Positions 1 to 7,556 of a DNA stretch of 21,892 nucleotides are shown here, in pieces (within the stretch, counting starts at the first letter, position 1; each line of letters begins with the position of its first letter). The translations under genes were made by a program, and so were the position numbers. The DNA is taken from the NCBI GenBank assembly GCA_937966095.1, contig CALCKF010000086.1:1-21892 (forward strand), in the 5' to 3' direction. The notes under the pieces were generated by a model, which worked only from the letters and a program-made list of their open reading frames with translations, ran no database searches and was not told the DNA's origin. This DNA comes from an uncultured Eubacterium sp. (lineage in GTDB: Bacteria; Bacillota; Clostridia; Peptostreptococcales; Anaerovoracaceae).

Positions 1-888
1 AACAGAAATGTAAAGCTCCTCTGCAATTTCCGGATTTGTAAATCCCTGATATAAGAATCCCAGAACTTCTCGCTCCCTTATCGTAAGCTTATGATCAAGG
101 GCTATTATATCAAGTGCATTATCGGGTTCCTGCACTGATTCACCACCGATTTTACCTTCCAGAAAAACAGGACTGAAATCTTCCTTAAACACAAATATAC
201 AGGTAGCCAGATTAACGGCAAAAAGTATTGCTCCCGTAAAATCAGGTATCTCCATATCCCATGCGGATATACCGTATTTGCCTGCAAACAGTCCGCAGTC
301 TATCACTCCCTGAACGATTCCCCACAGAACTATGAGTCCTGAACATATCATGATGTAATTCCTTCTCAATCTGCTGACACACTCAGTTATTCCACATATC
401 CCATAATACATTATTATTATGGAAGTAACAGATACAAAGAAAGCCTCTGAGATCATCCACAGCCTGCATATGAATGGGTCTGCAATATCGTAATACTTTC
501 CCATGAAAAAAGTCGTAACAAATACAGATGCTACCAGCCTTATACAGGTTACAGTCACTCCTGCCGACAATATAAGTCTGTGTTTTTTTCTGTCTATCAT
601 TTCCGCCAGAACAAGTAACCAGCAAACTACCAGAACATTACATAATACATAATCTATTATCCTGAATAACAGATCAAGCTCATATCTGCTCTGCACCACC
701 TCACGATAATAAAATATGAAATACAGAAGATCCGTAAGCATCACAATAACAGCCAGCCGTCTCACCACTATGTATGTCCTGTTTATCCTGTAATCCTTTC
801 GTACAAAAATAAGTCCTATAAATACCAGACATATAAATGACATTAATATGGCAGCTATATATAATATGAAAATTATATCTACATACAT
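1..888 (-). CDS. Membrane-embedded LuxR-type transcriptional regulator (3' end cut by window edge)
   Basis: The reading frame runs from ATG at 888 to base 1 without a stop (296 codons visible). The start is preceded by an AGAGGA-type ribosome site. The first ~240 residues form about seven hydrophobic helices (roughly 5-28, 43-63, 72-95, 105-128, 142-163, 177-198, 217-236). A short linker leads into a LuxR/GerE helix-turn-helix: residues 267-296 read KLTIREREVLGFLYQGFTNP followed by EIAEELYISV, the conserved first half of that domain. There is no receiver domain, so it is probably a one-component sensor that detects a signal in or at the membrane and binds DNA directly; this is inference. Its start lies 31 bp after the panC stop with no terminator between, so it may be transcribed with the pantothenate genes. 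The ligand and targets are unknown. The DNA-binding recognition helix is outside the window. Confidence 0.85.
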   Translation of the reverse strand, partial: MYVDIIFILYIAAILMSFICLVFIGLIFVRKDYRINRTYIVVRRLAVIVMLTDLLYFIFYYREVVQSRYELDLLFRIIDYVLCNVLVVCWLLVLAEMIDRKKHRLILSAGVTVTCIRLVASVFVTTFFMGKYYDIADPFICRLWMISEAFFVSVTSIIIMYYGICGITECVSRLRRNYIMICSGLIVLWGIVQGVIDCGLFAGKYGISAWDMEIPDFTGAILFAVNLATCIFVFKEDFSPVFLEGKIGGESVQEPDNALDIIALDHKLTIREREVLGFLYQGFTNPEIAEELYISV

Positions 889-919
889 ATTTTCCTCTTT
901 TCATATCATATGATACTTA

Positions 920-1771
920 TCATACAGTAAAATTATCGATAAGCCTAGTTTTTCCTATATAAACCGCCACCGCTACGAGATCTCCCTTTTCAACGATCTC
1001 CTTCGGCATGAGAGTTTTTCCGTCCACGGCTTCTATATAATCTATCTCAGCCATAGGTTCCGTTTTGATCAGAGCTTCTATATACTCTGTCAGCCCTCTG
1101 GCAGAAACAGCCGCACCTTCAGGAGATTCTGTTTTTTTCCTTGCAGCCTTAAGGGATGAATATATAACACCCGCCGCTTGCCTCTCCTCACGATTCAGAT
1201 ATGCATTGCGGCTCGACTTCGCCAGCCCGTCCTTCTCTCGCACTGTGGGGCACCCTACGATCTCTATATCCATAGCCATATCCTCTGTCATACGGCGTAT
1301 CACGGCCAGCTGCTGCGCATCCTTTTGTCCGAAATACGCCTTATCAGGCGTCACGATATTGAAAAGTTTGCTGACCACCGTACATACTCCCTTGAAATGT
1401 CCGGGCCTGCTCTTACCGCAAAGCTGCCTTATCATATCATTTTCAGGTACTACATACGTACCGAAACCTTCAGGATACATCTCTGCCACATCAGGATGAA
1501 ACACCATATGACAGCCCCTTGCTTCAAGGATCTCACAGTCATGTTCAAAATCCCTCGGATAGCTTTCAAGATCTTCTCCGGCAGCAAACTGGGTCGGATT
1601 GACAAATACCGAGGCCACAACACGGTCACACCCGCAAACCGCCTCGTCTATCAGAGAAGCATGCCCTTCATGCAGCGCTCCCATAGTCGGTACCAGCCCC
1701 ACAGTAAGGCCATCGGCTTTCCATCTTTTCACTTCTTTTCGCACATCTTCTATAGTATTGGCTATTATCAT
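920..1771 (-). CDS. panC: Pantothenate synthetase (pantoate--beta-alanine ligase)
   Basis: Cytoplasmic enzyme that adenylates pantoate with ATP and joins it to beta-alanine, the last step of vitamin B5 synthesis. At 283 aa it has normal family length. Family motifs are in order: the HIGH-like nucleotide motif PTMGALHEGH (28-37), VNPTQF (57-62), the pantoate-binding stretch RPGHFKGV (122-129), FGQKDAQQ (147-154), and the KMSKS-equivalent KSSRN (185-189). The ATG at 1771 lies 1 bp after the panB stop and has an AAGGA-like ribosome site inside the end of panB, so the two are probably translationally coupled. It is the third gene of panG-panB-panC. No panD (aspartate decarboxylase) is seen in the window, so the beta-alanine source must be elsewhere. 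Confidence 0.97.
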   Translation of the reverse strand: MIIANTIEDVRKEVKRWKADGLTVGLVPTMGALHEGHASLIDEAVCGCDRVVASVFVNPTQFAAGEDLESYPRDFEHDCEILEARGCHMVFHPDVAEMYPEGFGTYVVPENDMIRQLCGKSRPGHFKGVCTVVSKLFNIVTPDKAYFGQKDAQQLAVIRRMTEDMAMDIEIVGCPTVREKDGLAKSSRNAYLNREERQAAGVIYSSLKAARKKTESPEGAAVSARGLTEYIEALIKTEPMAEIDYIEAVDGKTLMPKEIVEKGDLVAVAVYIGKTRLIDNFTV

Positions 1772-1772
1772 A

Positions 1773-2606
1773 TTATCTGTCCTTAAGTTTATCTATTATA
1801 TCATCATCTATCTTAAAGCAGTGCTCTTCGGCAGGGAACACACCTTCCTTTACTTCCCGGTCATAATCCATGAAGGCCTGTACCATAGTTTCACCTACAT
1901 TTGCAAAATGCTTTACAAACTTAGGAACATAATCACTGAAAAGCCCCAGCATATCCTGCCATACCAGCACCTGACCATCACAGCCCTCACCTGCGCCTAT
2001 TCCGATTGTCGGTATCATCAGCTTTTCGCTTATCAGAGCCGCAAGCTTCGCAGGAACACACTCAAGCACCACTGCAAATGCACCTGCCTCCTGTACGTCA
2101 TATGCATCCTGCAGTATCTGGGCAGCTGCCTCTTCACTCTTTCCCTGCACCTTGAAACCACCGAATGCATTTACTGACTGCGGCGTCATCCCTATATGAG
2201 CAACTACCGGTATCCCGGCATCTACTATCGCCTTTATATGCTCCTTGACTGCCGCTCCACCTTCAAGCTTTACTGCATTTCCGCCCGTCTCCTTTATCAG
2301 TCTGCCGGCATTTACCACAGCATCATATACAGAAGGCTGATATGACATAAAAGGCATGTCCATCACCACGAAAGTATCCTCCACGCCTCTTACTACCGCA
2401 GCCCCATGATGGATCATATCCTCCATTGTCACTGCCAGAGTATCCTTATATCCCAGCATTGTATTGCCTAGAGAATCTCCTACAAGAATCATGTTTATCC
2501 CGGATTTTTCCATCAGTTTTGCCGTCGAATAATCATAGCATGTGAGCATCGATATCTTTTCACCGTTCTGTTTCATCTTCAGTAAGCTTGCAACAGTATT
2601 TTTCAT
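1773..2606 (-). CDS. panB: 3-methyl-2-oxobutanoate hydroxymethyltransferase (ketopantoate hydroxymethyltransferase)
   Basis: Catalyses transfer of a one-carbon unit from 5,10-methylene-tetrahydrofolate to 2-oxoisovalerate, giving ketopantoate, the first committed step to pantothenate. The 277-aa length matches the family. By correspondence with the E. coli enzyme, metal-binding residues are D44 (VGDS), D83 (MDMPF) and E115 (KLEGG), and E182 (LECVPA) is the expected general base. VAHIGMTPQSVNAFGGFKVQ (135-154) is the characteristic core motif. The ATG overlaps the panG stop as ATGA (2603-2606), indicating translational coupling. PanB makes the substrate of the upstream PanG and feeds the downstream PanC. 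Confidence 0.97.
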   Translation of the reverse strand: MKNTVASLLKMKQNGEKISMLTCYDYSTAKLMEKSGINMILVGDSLGNTMLGYKDTLAVTMEDMIHHGAAVVRGVEDTFVVMDMPFMSYQPSVYDAVVNAGRLIKETGGNAVKLEGGAAVKEHIKAIVDAGIPVVAHIGMTPQSVNAFGGFKVQGKSEEAAAQILQDAYDVQEAGAFAVVLECVPAKLAALISEKLMIPTIGIGAGEGCDGQVLVWQDMLGLFSDYVPKFVKHFANVGETMVQAFMDYDREVKEGVFPAEEHCFKIDDDIIDKLKDR

Positions 2607-3487
2607 TTTTCAATTTCCTTTCTTAACAACTCTGCCATCTCAGAATAATCCCGGTCAGGATGCCTGCGCTGCGCTATTTCAACAAGTCTTCTGCTCAATG
2701 AGCGATAAATATCAATTTCATCATCATGCAGACATTCAAGATGTTTTCTCACAGTCTCCGTATCATTTCGTTCTATAGGCCCCGTAAGACTGTCGGCAGG
2801 ACCTCTTTCAGCAATATGAGCCATATTCCCCGTCAATATGGGAGCAAGCGCCTTTACCGCTTCTTTCTGCGTAAATCCGCATCTTTCCATAAGCTTCATG
2901 CTCTGGTCTATGAGCCCGCACACAAGATTGCTGGCCATGGCAGCAGCACAATGATATACGGTTTTACAATCACTGTCTATCATATGAGTTGAATTGCCCA
3001 TAGCATGCAGCGCACTTATGAGATTCTTGATTTCCGGGCTTTCATCCTGCTTCCTGCATCCTTCAATGGTAAAAAAAACACCCGTCAGTTCCCGATAAGC
3101 ATTGTATTTATCGCTTACCGCAAACAGCGGATGGACTGAATATCCAAAAGCTCCCGTCTTCCCGATACCGCTAAATGCATCTTCGGAGGACATCGCACCA
3201 CTACAGTGACATATTGATTTCCCTTTAATATCGTAATCTCTGATCTGCTGCCAAATGGTCTGAATACTTCCGTCAGGAACGGTAAGGAATATAACATCAC
3301 AATCATCTGTTAAAGCTCTGATACTTTCATATACTACGGAATCTGTAAAATTCGCCGCTTCTTTTGCAGAGATGTTGCTGCGGCTGTAATAACCTTTTAC
3401 AAAGAGCGAATAATCCCGCCCGTTTTCGGCAAAATATCTGCCAAGGCTGCAGCCTACCTTTCCTGCTCCTATAAAACCTATATTCAA
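2603..3487 (-). CDS. panG: DUF2520 Rossmann-fold protein, probable PanG-type ketopantoate reductase
   Basis: 294 aa. The N-terminal Rossmann motif GFIGAGKVG (4-12) binds NAD(P)H. A DUF2520 signature follows: CSGAMSSEDAF (95-105), SVHP (117-120), and the C-terminal LTGPIERND (234-242). This is not the classical PanE fold family. PanG proteins of this DUF2520 type have been described as alternative ketopantoate reductases in bacteria lacking PanE. Its position as first gene of panG-panB-panC strongly supports reduction of ketopantoate to pantoate. The start is TTG at 3487: a GGGAGG ribosome site (3496-3501) sits 8 nt upstream and no nearer ATG exists in frame. Alternative: another short-chain ketoacid or imine reductase of the same fold, which the operon context makes unlikely. 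Confidence 0.88.
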   Translation of the reverse strand: MNIGFIGAGKVGCSLGRYFAENGRDYSLFVKGYYSRSNISAKEAANFTDSVVYESIRALTDDCDVIFLTVPDGSIQTIWQQIRDYDIKGKSICHCSGAMSSEDAFSGIGKTGAFGYSVHPLFAVSDKYNAYRELTGVFFTIEGCRKQDESPEIKNLISALHAMGNSTHMIDSDCKTVYHCAAAMASNLVCGLIDQSMKLMERCGFTQKEAVKALAPILTGNMAHIAERGPADSLTGPIERNDTETVRKHLECLHDDEIDIYRSLSRRLVEIAQRRHPDRDYSEMAELLRKEIEK

Positions 3488-3672
3488 TCTATCGACCTCC
3501 CTTTATATGAATGCCGATATTCCTTCGTCTTGTTCCTTCCGGATATAAGCGTCCGCATCTGTGGCAGCCTGAGGAAATGAATATATCAGTTCTGGTGTAA
3601 AGTTTTTGGTATAGTTTCAACAACGAATACCATCCATCCTCACATATGATATCATATCGGCCACACTATGAA
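3488..3672 (-). promoter_or_regulatory. Long 5' leader of the panG-panB-panC operon
   Basis: If transcription starts a few bases after the -10 at 3679-3684, the mRNA has a leader of about 185 nt before the panG TTG. No open reading frame of note is seen in it. It holds a perfect 14-bp palindrome ATATGATATCATAT (3644-3657) and an inverted repeat with arms TGGTAT/ATACCA (3607-3612 and 3627-3632). A leader this long before a biosynthetic operon is compatible with RNA-level control. The known pan motif RNA lies upstream of pantothenate genes, but I cannot confirm it by eye. Together with the two promoters this accounts for the whole 3488-3759 gap. Confidence 0.4.
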
Positions 3673-3678
3673 AAGATA

Positions 3679-3708
3679 ATTTTAAAAAGTATACATTCAG
3701 TTTGTCAA
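3679..3708 (-). promoter_or_regulatory. Promoter of the pan operon
   Basis: Read on the minus strand: TTGACA (3708-3703), an 18-bp spacer, and TAAAAT (3684-3679). The spacer carries TATACT at the same place as in the promoters of but (6086-6115) and the response regulator (9424-9453). This promoter overlaps the upstream region of the divergent MFS promoter. Confidence 0.6.
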
Positions 3709-3717
3709 GTGATATGC

Positions 3718-3723
3718 TATAAT
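3718..3723 (+). promoter_or_regulatory. Extended -10 promoter of the MFS/EamA pair
   Basis: TGCTATAAT (3715-3723) is an extended -10 (TGnTATAAT) on the plus strand. No good -35 lies 17 bp upstream, which is usual for extended -10 promoters. Transcription would start near 3730 and give a short leader. It sits about 10 bp from the -35 of the divergent pan promoter, so the two are likely to interfere. Confidence 0.5.
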
Positions 3724-3759
3724 CATATATATAGCATGAAAGGATATTTTACCGATATA

Positions 3760-5154
3760 ATGGAATCTGACAATTACACCAAATCCCGGAGAACATCAGC
3801 TATTCTTGTGGGCATAAGCACAGCCTTCATAACTACTTTCGCAGGCAGCGCCCTTAATCTTGCCATACCTGACATGGGCATATATTTTCACATGGGCGCA
3901 TCTTCGGTCGGATGGGTCATAACGTCATATACTCTCGTTGTTGCCGCTATGTCTGTTCCTTTTGGCAAACTTGCCGACAGCACAGGCAGAAGCCGCATAC
4001 TCATTATCGGAATCGCTGTTTTCGGAATGTCTTCACTTGCCGCCGTATTTGTCCCCACTTCAGAGTCCATACTTTTTATGCGCGTCATACAGGCAGTAGG
4101 AGCCTCCATGATATTTGCGACAAACATGCCTATAGCGATAAGCTCTTTCCCGGGCAGTCAACGAGGCAAAGCCATAGGTCTGGTGACATCAGGCACATAT
4201 TCCGGTCTGGCACTGGGTCCTGTTTTAGGCGGTATACTCAACAATCATTTCGGGTGGAAATCCATATTCATATTCGGTACGATCGTAAGCCTTTTTGCTT
4301 TTTTTGTAACCGTAAAATGGCTGGACAGGACAACAAATTCATATGGAAAAAAATTATATGATATCAGAGGTAATGTACTGTATGTCTTCATGATATCTTC
4401 GATTATATATGGTCTTACCTCTCTAAATTCCACAAACTTCGGCTGGCTGTTCATAATCCTCGGTCTTGCTCTCGGCTTCTTTTTTGTAAAAAACGAATTG
4501 AAATCGGAAAATCCTGTCATAGATGTACGTATATTTTCCATCAACAGGATATATACTCTTTCAAATATAACAGCGCTGTTCAATTACAGCGCCACCTTTG
4601 CCCTTGGGTATATGGTTTCCATATATCTCCAGGTAGTTCTGGGCTTTTCCTCGCAGACCGCAGGATTTATCCTTATATCCCAGCCTTTCTTCATGGCTGT
4701 TCTTTCACCTGCCATGGGCAGGATCTCCGACAGAATAGCTCCTTACAAGCTGGCTTCCGCAGGCATGGGATTGTGCGCGCTTTCACTGCTTTTCTTCGCT
4801 TTCATAAGTGAAAATACATCTGTATGGGCAATAGCTGCCGCTCTTTCCACAGCAGGGATAGGGATATCGCTCTTTTCTTCTCCTAACACAAATGTGATCA
4901 TGGCATGTGTACCTCCTGCCAAATTCAGTGTGGCAAATTCAATACTGGCTACCATGCGGACTACAGGTCAGTCCGCAGGTATGGCTGTTATAACTCTCGT
5001 CGTAAGCGGTACCTTAGGGAACATATCCCTTTATGACATAGCCTCTGATGAATTGATCCGGACTATGCATATTGCTTTTATAATATTCACTGTTTTATGT
5101 GTCGCCGGAATATTCATGTCACTCCAGCGAAAAAGAACTGATAAAGGATCTTGA
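3760..5154 (+). CDS. MFS transporter, DHA2-like (EmrB/QacA-type) drug:H+ antiporter
   Basis: Integral membrane protein of about 464 aa, rich in hydrophobic helices (the family has 14). Family marks are LNLAIPDMG near the end of helix 1 (motif D1 of 14-helix exporters), the cytoplasmic loop motif A GKLADSTGRSRI after helix 2, and the antiporter motif C GLALGPVLGGIL in helix 5. This predicts proton-driven export of a small, probably amphipathic, molecule; the substrate cannot be read from sequence. Start choice is uncertain. ATG 3760 has AAAGGA 15 nt upstream. ATG 3736 (8 residues longer) would be almost leaderless relative to the predicted promoter. ATG 3646 is upstream of the promoter and unlikely. 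An EamA transporter follows after 2 bp. Confidence 0.88.
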   Translation: MESDNYTKSRRTSAILVGISTAFITTFAGSALNLAIPDMGIYFHMGASSVGWVITSYTLVVAAMSVPFGKLADSTGRSRILIIGIAVFGMSSLAAVFVPTSESILFMRVIQAVGASMIFATNMPIAISSFPGSQRGKAIGLVTSGTYSGLALGPVLGGILNNHFGWKSIFIFGTIVSLFAFFVTVKWLDRTTNSYGKKLYDIRGNVLYVFMISSIIYGLTSLNSTNFGWLFIILGLALGFFFVKNELKSENPVIDVRIFSINRIYTLSNITALFNYSATFALGYMVSIYLQVVLGFSSQTAGFILISQPFFMAVLSPAMGRISDRIAPYKLASAGMGLCALSLLFFAFISENTSVWAIAAALSTAGIGISLFSSPNTNVIMACVPPAKFSVANSILATMRTTGQSAGMAVITLVVSGTLGNISLYDIASDELIRTMHIAFIIFTVLCVAGIFMSLQRKRTDKGS

Positions 5155-5156
5155 TT

Positions 5157-6047
5157 ATGAAAAACAAAACACATGACAAACTTAAAGTAAATATCTATGC
5201 ATTCGCCACTGTGCTGCTGTGGGGATCCAGTTTCCCGTTTACAAGAGTCATCGGAGATCAGATTTCCGCATATTCTCTTGGCTCTATAAGATGTGTACTG
5301 GCTGTGATAGTGCTTCTCATTATCGGGAAAATCTGTCACATAAGAAAACCGTTCAGTGTACGGGACCTTCTGTGGTTTTTCCTTTCCGGCATGCTGGGGT
5401 TTTCAGTATATTTTATATTTTTCAATATGGGCATGATGACTCTCACCTCAGCTACCGGCAGCATAATCACGGCAGTTTCACCGATAATAACTGCAATCGC
5501 TGTGTTCAAGCTGTACAGAGAGAAAATCAATTTTACAGGATGGCTATCTATACTGTGTGCTTTTGCCGGTGTTCTGATCCTCATAATGTGGAACGGCATA
5601 CTTTCCATAAATACAGGAATCATCTGGATGTTCGGCGTTGCTGTCGTATTCGCAGGTTACAATGTCCTTAACCGTAAATTTTCAGAATCAGGATACACTG
5701 CCATGGAAATAGTAACATACAGCTCTGTATTCGGAGCAATACAGATGCTGATATTCCTGCCGGGAGCTGTAACGGAAATGGCGAATGCGGATCTGTCCGT
5801 CAATCTCGCTGCCCTCTACCTGGGTATAATGCCGAGCGCAATTGCATATTTCCTGTGGAGCAAAGCTATAGTCATAGCAGAAAGGACCAGTGAGGTCACC
5901 AACTATCTTTTTGTCAATCCGCTGATCGCAGCAATAATAGGCTTTATCATGCTTAAGGAGATCCCTGATGCCGGAACCTTTATCGGCGGCGCAATAATAA
6001 TAATAAGCGTAGTTGTATTCAGTACGAAAGGTGCTCCGACCGACTGA
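5157..6047 (+). CDS. EamA-family DMT transporter
   Basis: A 296-aa membrane protein of the drug/metabolite transporter superfamily, with ten predicted helices in two EamA repeats. The first begins VLLWGSSFPFTRVIG and the second begins near IIWMFGVAVVFAGYNVLNRKF. The C-terminal half contains the typical NPLIAAIIGFIMLKEIPDAG motif. Members usually move amino acids or metabolites out of the cell; the substrate here is unknown. The start is ATG 5157: AAAGGA (5143-5148), inside the end of the MFS gene, is 8 nt upstream, which is better than TTG 5151. The gap to the MFS stop is 2 bp, so the two exporters are almost certainly co-transcribed and coupled. No clear terminator follows before the but promoter. 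Confidence 0.9.
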   Translation: MKNKTHDKLKVNIYAFATVLLWGSSFPFTRVIGDQISAYSLGSIRCVLAVIVLLIIGKICHIRKPFSVRDLLWFFLSGMLGFSVYFIFFNMGMMTLTSATGSIITAVSPIITAIAVFKLYREKINFTGWLSILCAFAGVLILIMWNGILSINTGIIWMFGVAVVFAGYNVLNRKFSESGYTAMEIVTYSSVFGAIQMLIFLPGAVTEMANADLSVNLAALYLGIMPSAIAYFLWSKAIVIAERTSEVTNYLFVNPLIAAIIGFIMLKEIPDAGTFIGGAIIIISVVVFSTKGAPTD

Positions 6048-6085
6048 CCCGGCTGTAACATCGGATACTTTTGAGCAATTAAGTA

Positions 6086-6115
6086 TTGACTATCATCTTA
6101 TATACTGTTTAAAAT
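6086..6115 (+). promoter_or_regulatory. Promoter of but
   Basis: TTGACT (6086-6091), an 18-bp spacer, TAAAAT (6110-6115). The block TATACTGTTTAAAATA (6101-6116) is identical in all 16 bases to the one in the response-regulator promoter, and one internal base plus the last base differ in the pan promoter. Transcription would start about 25 nt before the start codon of but. Confidence 0.65.
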
Positions 6116-6148
6116 AGAACAAGCATGTAAAAGAAAAGAGGGAACAAT

Positions 6149-7504
6149 ATGGATAATTTCAAAAAAGAATATGAAGCCAAACTTACAACGGCAAAAGAGG
6201 CGGCAAAGCTCGTAAAGTCCGGAGACTGGGTGGATTTCGGCTGGTGCGTGGGTATCCCTGCAGACCTTGATAAAGCGGTTGCCGAAAGAATCTCTTCAGA
6301 AAATCTCTACGATATAAAATTCAGAGGCGGAGTTGCACTGAAGGTTCCTGAGGTATTCAAAATAGAAAATGCAAAGGATCATCTCTGCTGGAACAGCTGG
6401 CATATGACCGGAATAGAAAGAAAAGCGACAAAAGAAGGACTGGCATTTTATGCCCCTATAAGATATTCGGAGCTCCCCAGATATTACAGAGATCTTCCCG
6501 ATCCTGTAGATATTGCCATGATCAGAGTTACCCCGATGGACAGCGAAGGATATTTCAATTTCGGACCATGTGCATCACATATAAGAGATATGTGCGGCAG
6601 AGCAAAGACGATCGTGGTTGAAACAAATAAAAACATGCCGCTGTGCCTCGGCGGAGAGCCGGGAGGCGAAAGGATCCACATATCGCAGGTCGATTATATA
6701 GTAGAAGGGAGCAACGGTCCGATAGAGGAACTGGGTACAGGGGCTACGAATGAAATAGATGAAAAGGTAGCACAGTATATCGTTGAGGAGATCCCTGACG
6801 GTGCCTGTCTGCAGCTGGGTATAGGCGGTATGCCAAATGCTGTGGGAAGGATGATAGCAGAATCAGATCTCAAAAACCTTGGTGTACATACAGAAATGTA
6901 TGTGGATGCCTTCGTTGATATCTCCATGGCGGGCAAGATAAACGGATCACTCAAGAGCATAGATAAGGGAAAACAGACATATGCATTCGGCGCCGGCACG
7001 CAGAAACTGTATGACTATATAAACAACAATCCTGAATGTATGAGTGCACCGGTAGATTACACAAATGATATAAGAGTCATCAGCTCGCTCGACAACTTCA
7101 TGTCCATAAACAACGCTGTAGATATCGACCTTTTCGGTCAGGTCAATGCAGAATCCGCAGGCACCAGCCATATCAGCGGAGCAGGCGGACAGCTGGACTT
7201 TGTTCTGGGAGCATATCTTTCAAAAGGCGGCAAGAGCTTTATCTGCTGTTCGTCAACTTTTACAGACAAATCCGGCAATGTGCACTCCAGGATAAGACCG
7301 ACACTTGCGGAAGGCTCTATAGTTACCGACACCAGGACCAACACACATTTTGTGGTAACCGAATACGGAAAAGTTGATCTGAAGGGTCTCACCACATGGG
7401 AAAGGGCCGAAGCTCTGATATCCATAGCACATCCGGGTTTCAGAGACCAGCTTATAAAAGATGCGGAAAAAATAAAGATCTGGAGAAATAGCAACAAAAG
7501 ATAG
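6149..7504 (+). CDS. but: Butyryl-CoA:acetate CoA-transferase (acetyl-CoA hydrolase/transferase family)
   Basis: A 451-aa cytoplasmic enzyme that swaps CoA between butyryl-CoA and acetate, giving butyrate and acetyl-CoA, the last step of butyrate formation in many gut Clostridia. The CoA-transferase fold is shown by LGIGGMPNAVG (223-233). HTEMYVDAF (247-255) supplies the presumed catalytic glutamate E249, which corresponds to the active-site Glu of 4-hydroxybutyrate CoA-transferase. GQVNAES (330-336) precedes GGQLDFVLGAYLSKGGKSFI (346-365). The wording QLDFVLGAYxSKGGKSF favours the But group over 4-hydroxybutyrate CoA-transferase, although substrate range in this family is hard to fix by sequence. 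ATG 6149 has GAGGG 6 nt upstream. It stands alone, with its own promoter and terminator; the rest of the butyrate pathway is not in the window. Confidence 0.9.
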   Translation: MDNFKKEYEAKLTTAKEAAKLVKSGDWVDFGWCVGIPADLDKAVAERISSENLYDIKFRGGVALKVPEVFKIENAKDHLCWNSWHMTGIERKATKEGLAFYAPIRYSELPRYYRDLPDPVDIAMIRVTPMDSEGYFNFGPCASHIRDMCGRAKTIVVETNKNMPLCLGGEPGGERIHISQVDYIVEGSNGPIEELGTGATNEIDEKVAQYIVEEIPDGACLQLGIGGMPNAVGRMIAESDLKNLGVHTEMYVDAFVDISMAGKINGSLKSIDKGKQTYAFGAGTQKLYDYINNNPECMSAPVDYTNDIRVISSLDNFMSINNAVDIDLFGQVNAESAGTSHISGAGGQLDFVLGAYLSKGGKSFICCSSTFTDKSGNVHSRIRPTLAEGSIVTDTRTNTHFVVTEYGKVDLKGLTTWERAEALISIAHPGFRDQLIKDAEKIKIWRNSNKR

Positions 7505-7513
7505 CTTTTAATT

Positions 7514-7556
7514 CGGCTGCACTTTTTCGGCTTTGCCGAAATGCAGCCGTTTATTT
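7514..7556. terminator. Bidirectional terminator between but and merR
   Basis: Outer arms CGGCTGCA (7514-7521) and TGCAGCCG (7542-7549) are perfect. Inner arms TTTCGGC and GCCGAAA close on a TTT loop, and TTTATTTATAT follows. It lies between two convergent genes and touches the merR stop, so it can serve both. Confidence 0.85.

Noticed and set aside
383..904. Minus-strand short frames over the LuxR-type gene
   Set aside because: The continuous frame from ATG 888 encodes seven membrane helices and a LuxR domain; the short frames are out of phase with it.
1065..2177. Plus-strand open frames of 144-202 codons opposite panC and panB
   Set aside because: They lie antisense to well-conserved enzymes, have no family features and no ribosome sites; they are shadows of the real frames.
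3646..3759. ATG 3646 as the start of the MFS transporter
   Set aside because: It lies upstream of the predicted promoter (TGCTATAAT at 3715-3723), adds a non-homologous N-terminus, and has no ribosome site.
6101..6106. TATACT in the but promoter as the -10 element (and its equivalents in the pan and response-regulator promoters)
   Set aside because: It is only 9 bp from the TTGACW box and no -35 exists 16-18 bp upstream; TAAAAT at 18 bp fits better. The conserved TATACT is reported instead as an unexplained shared block.
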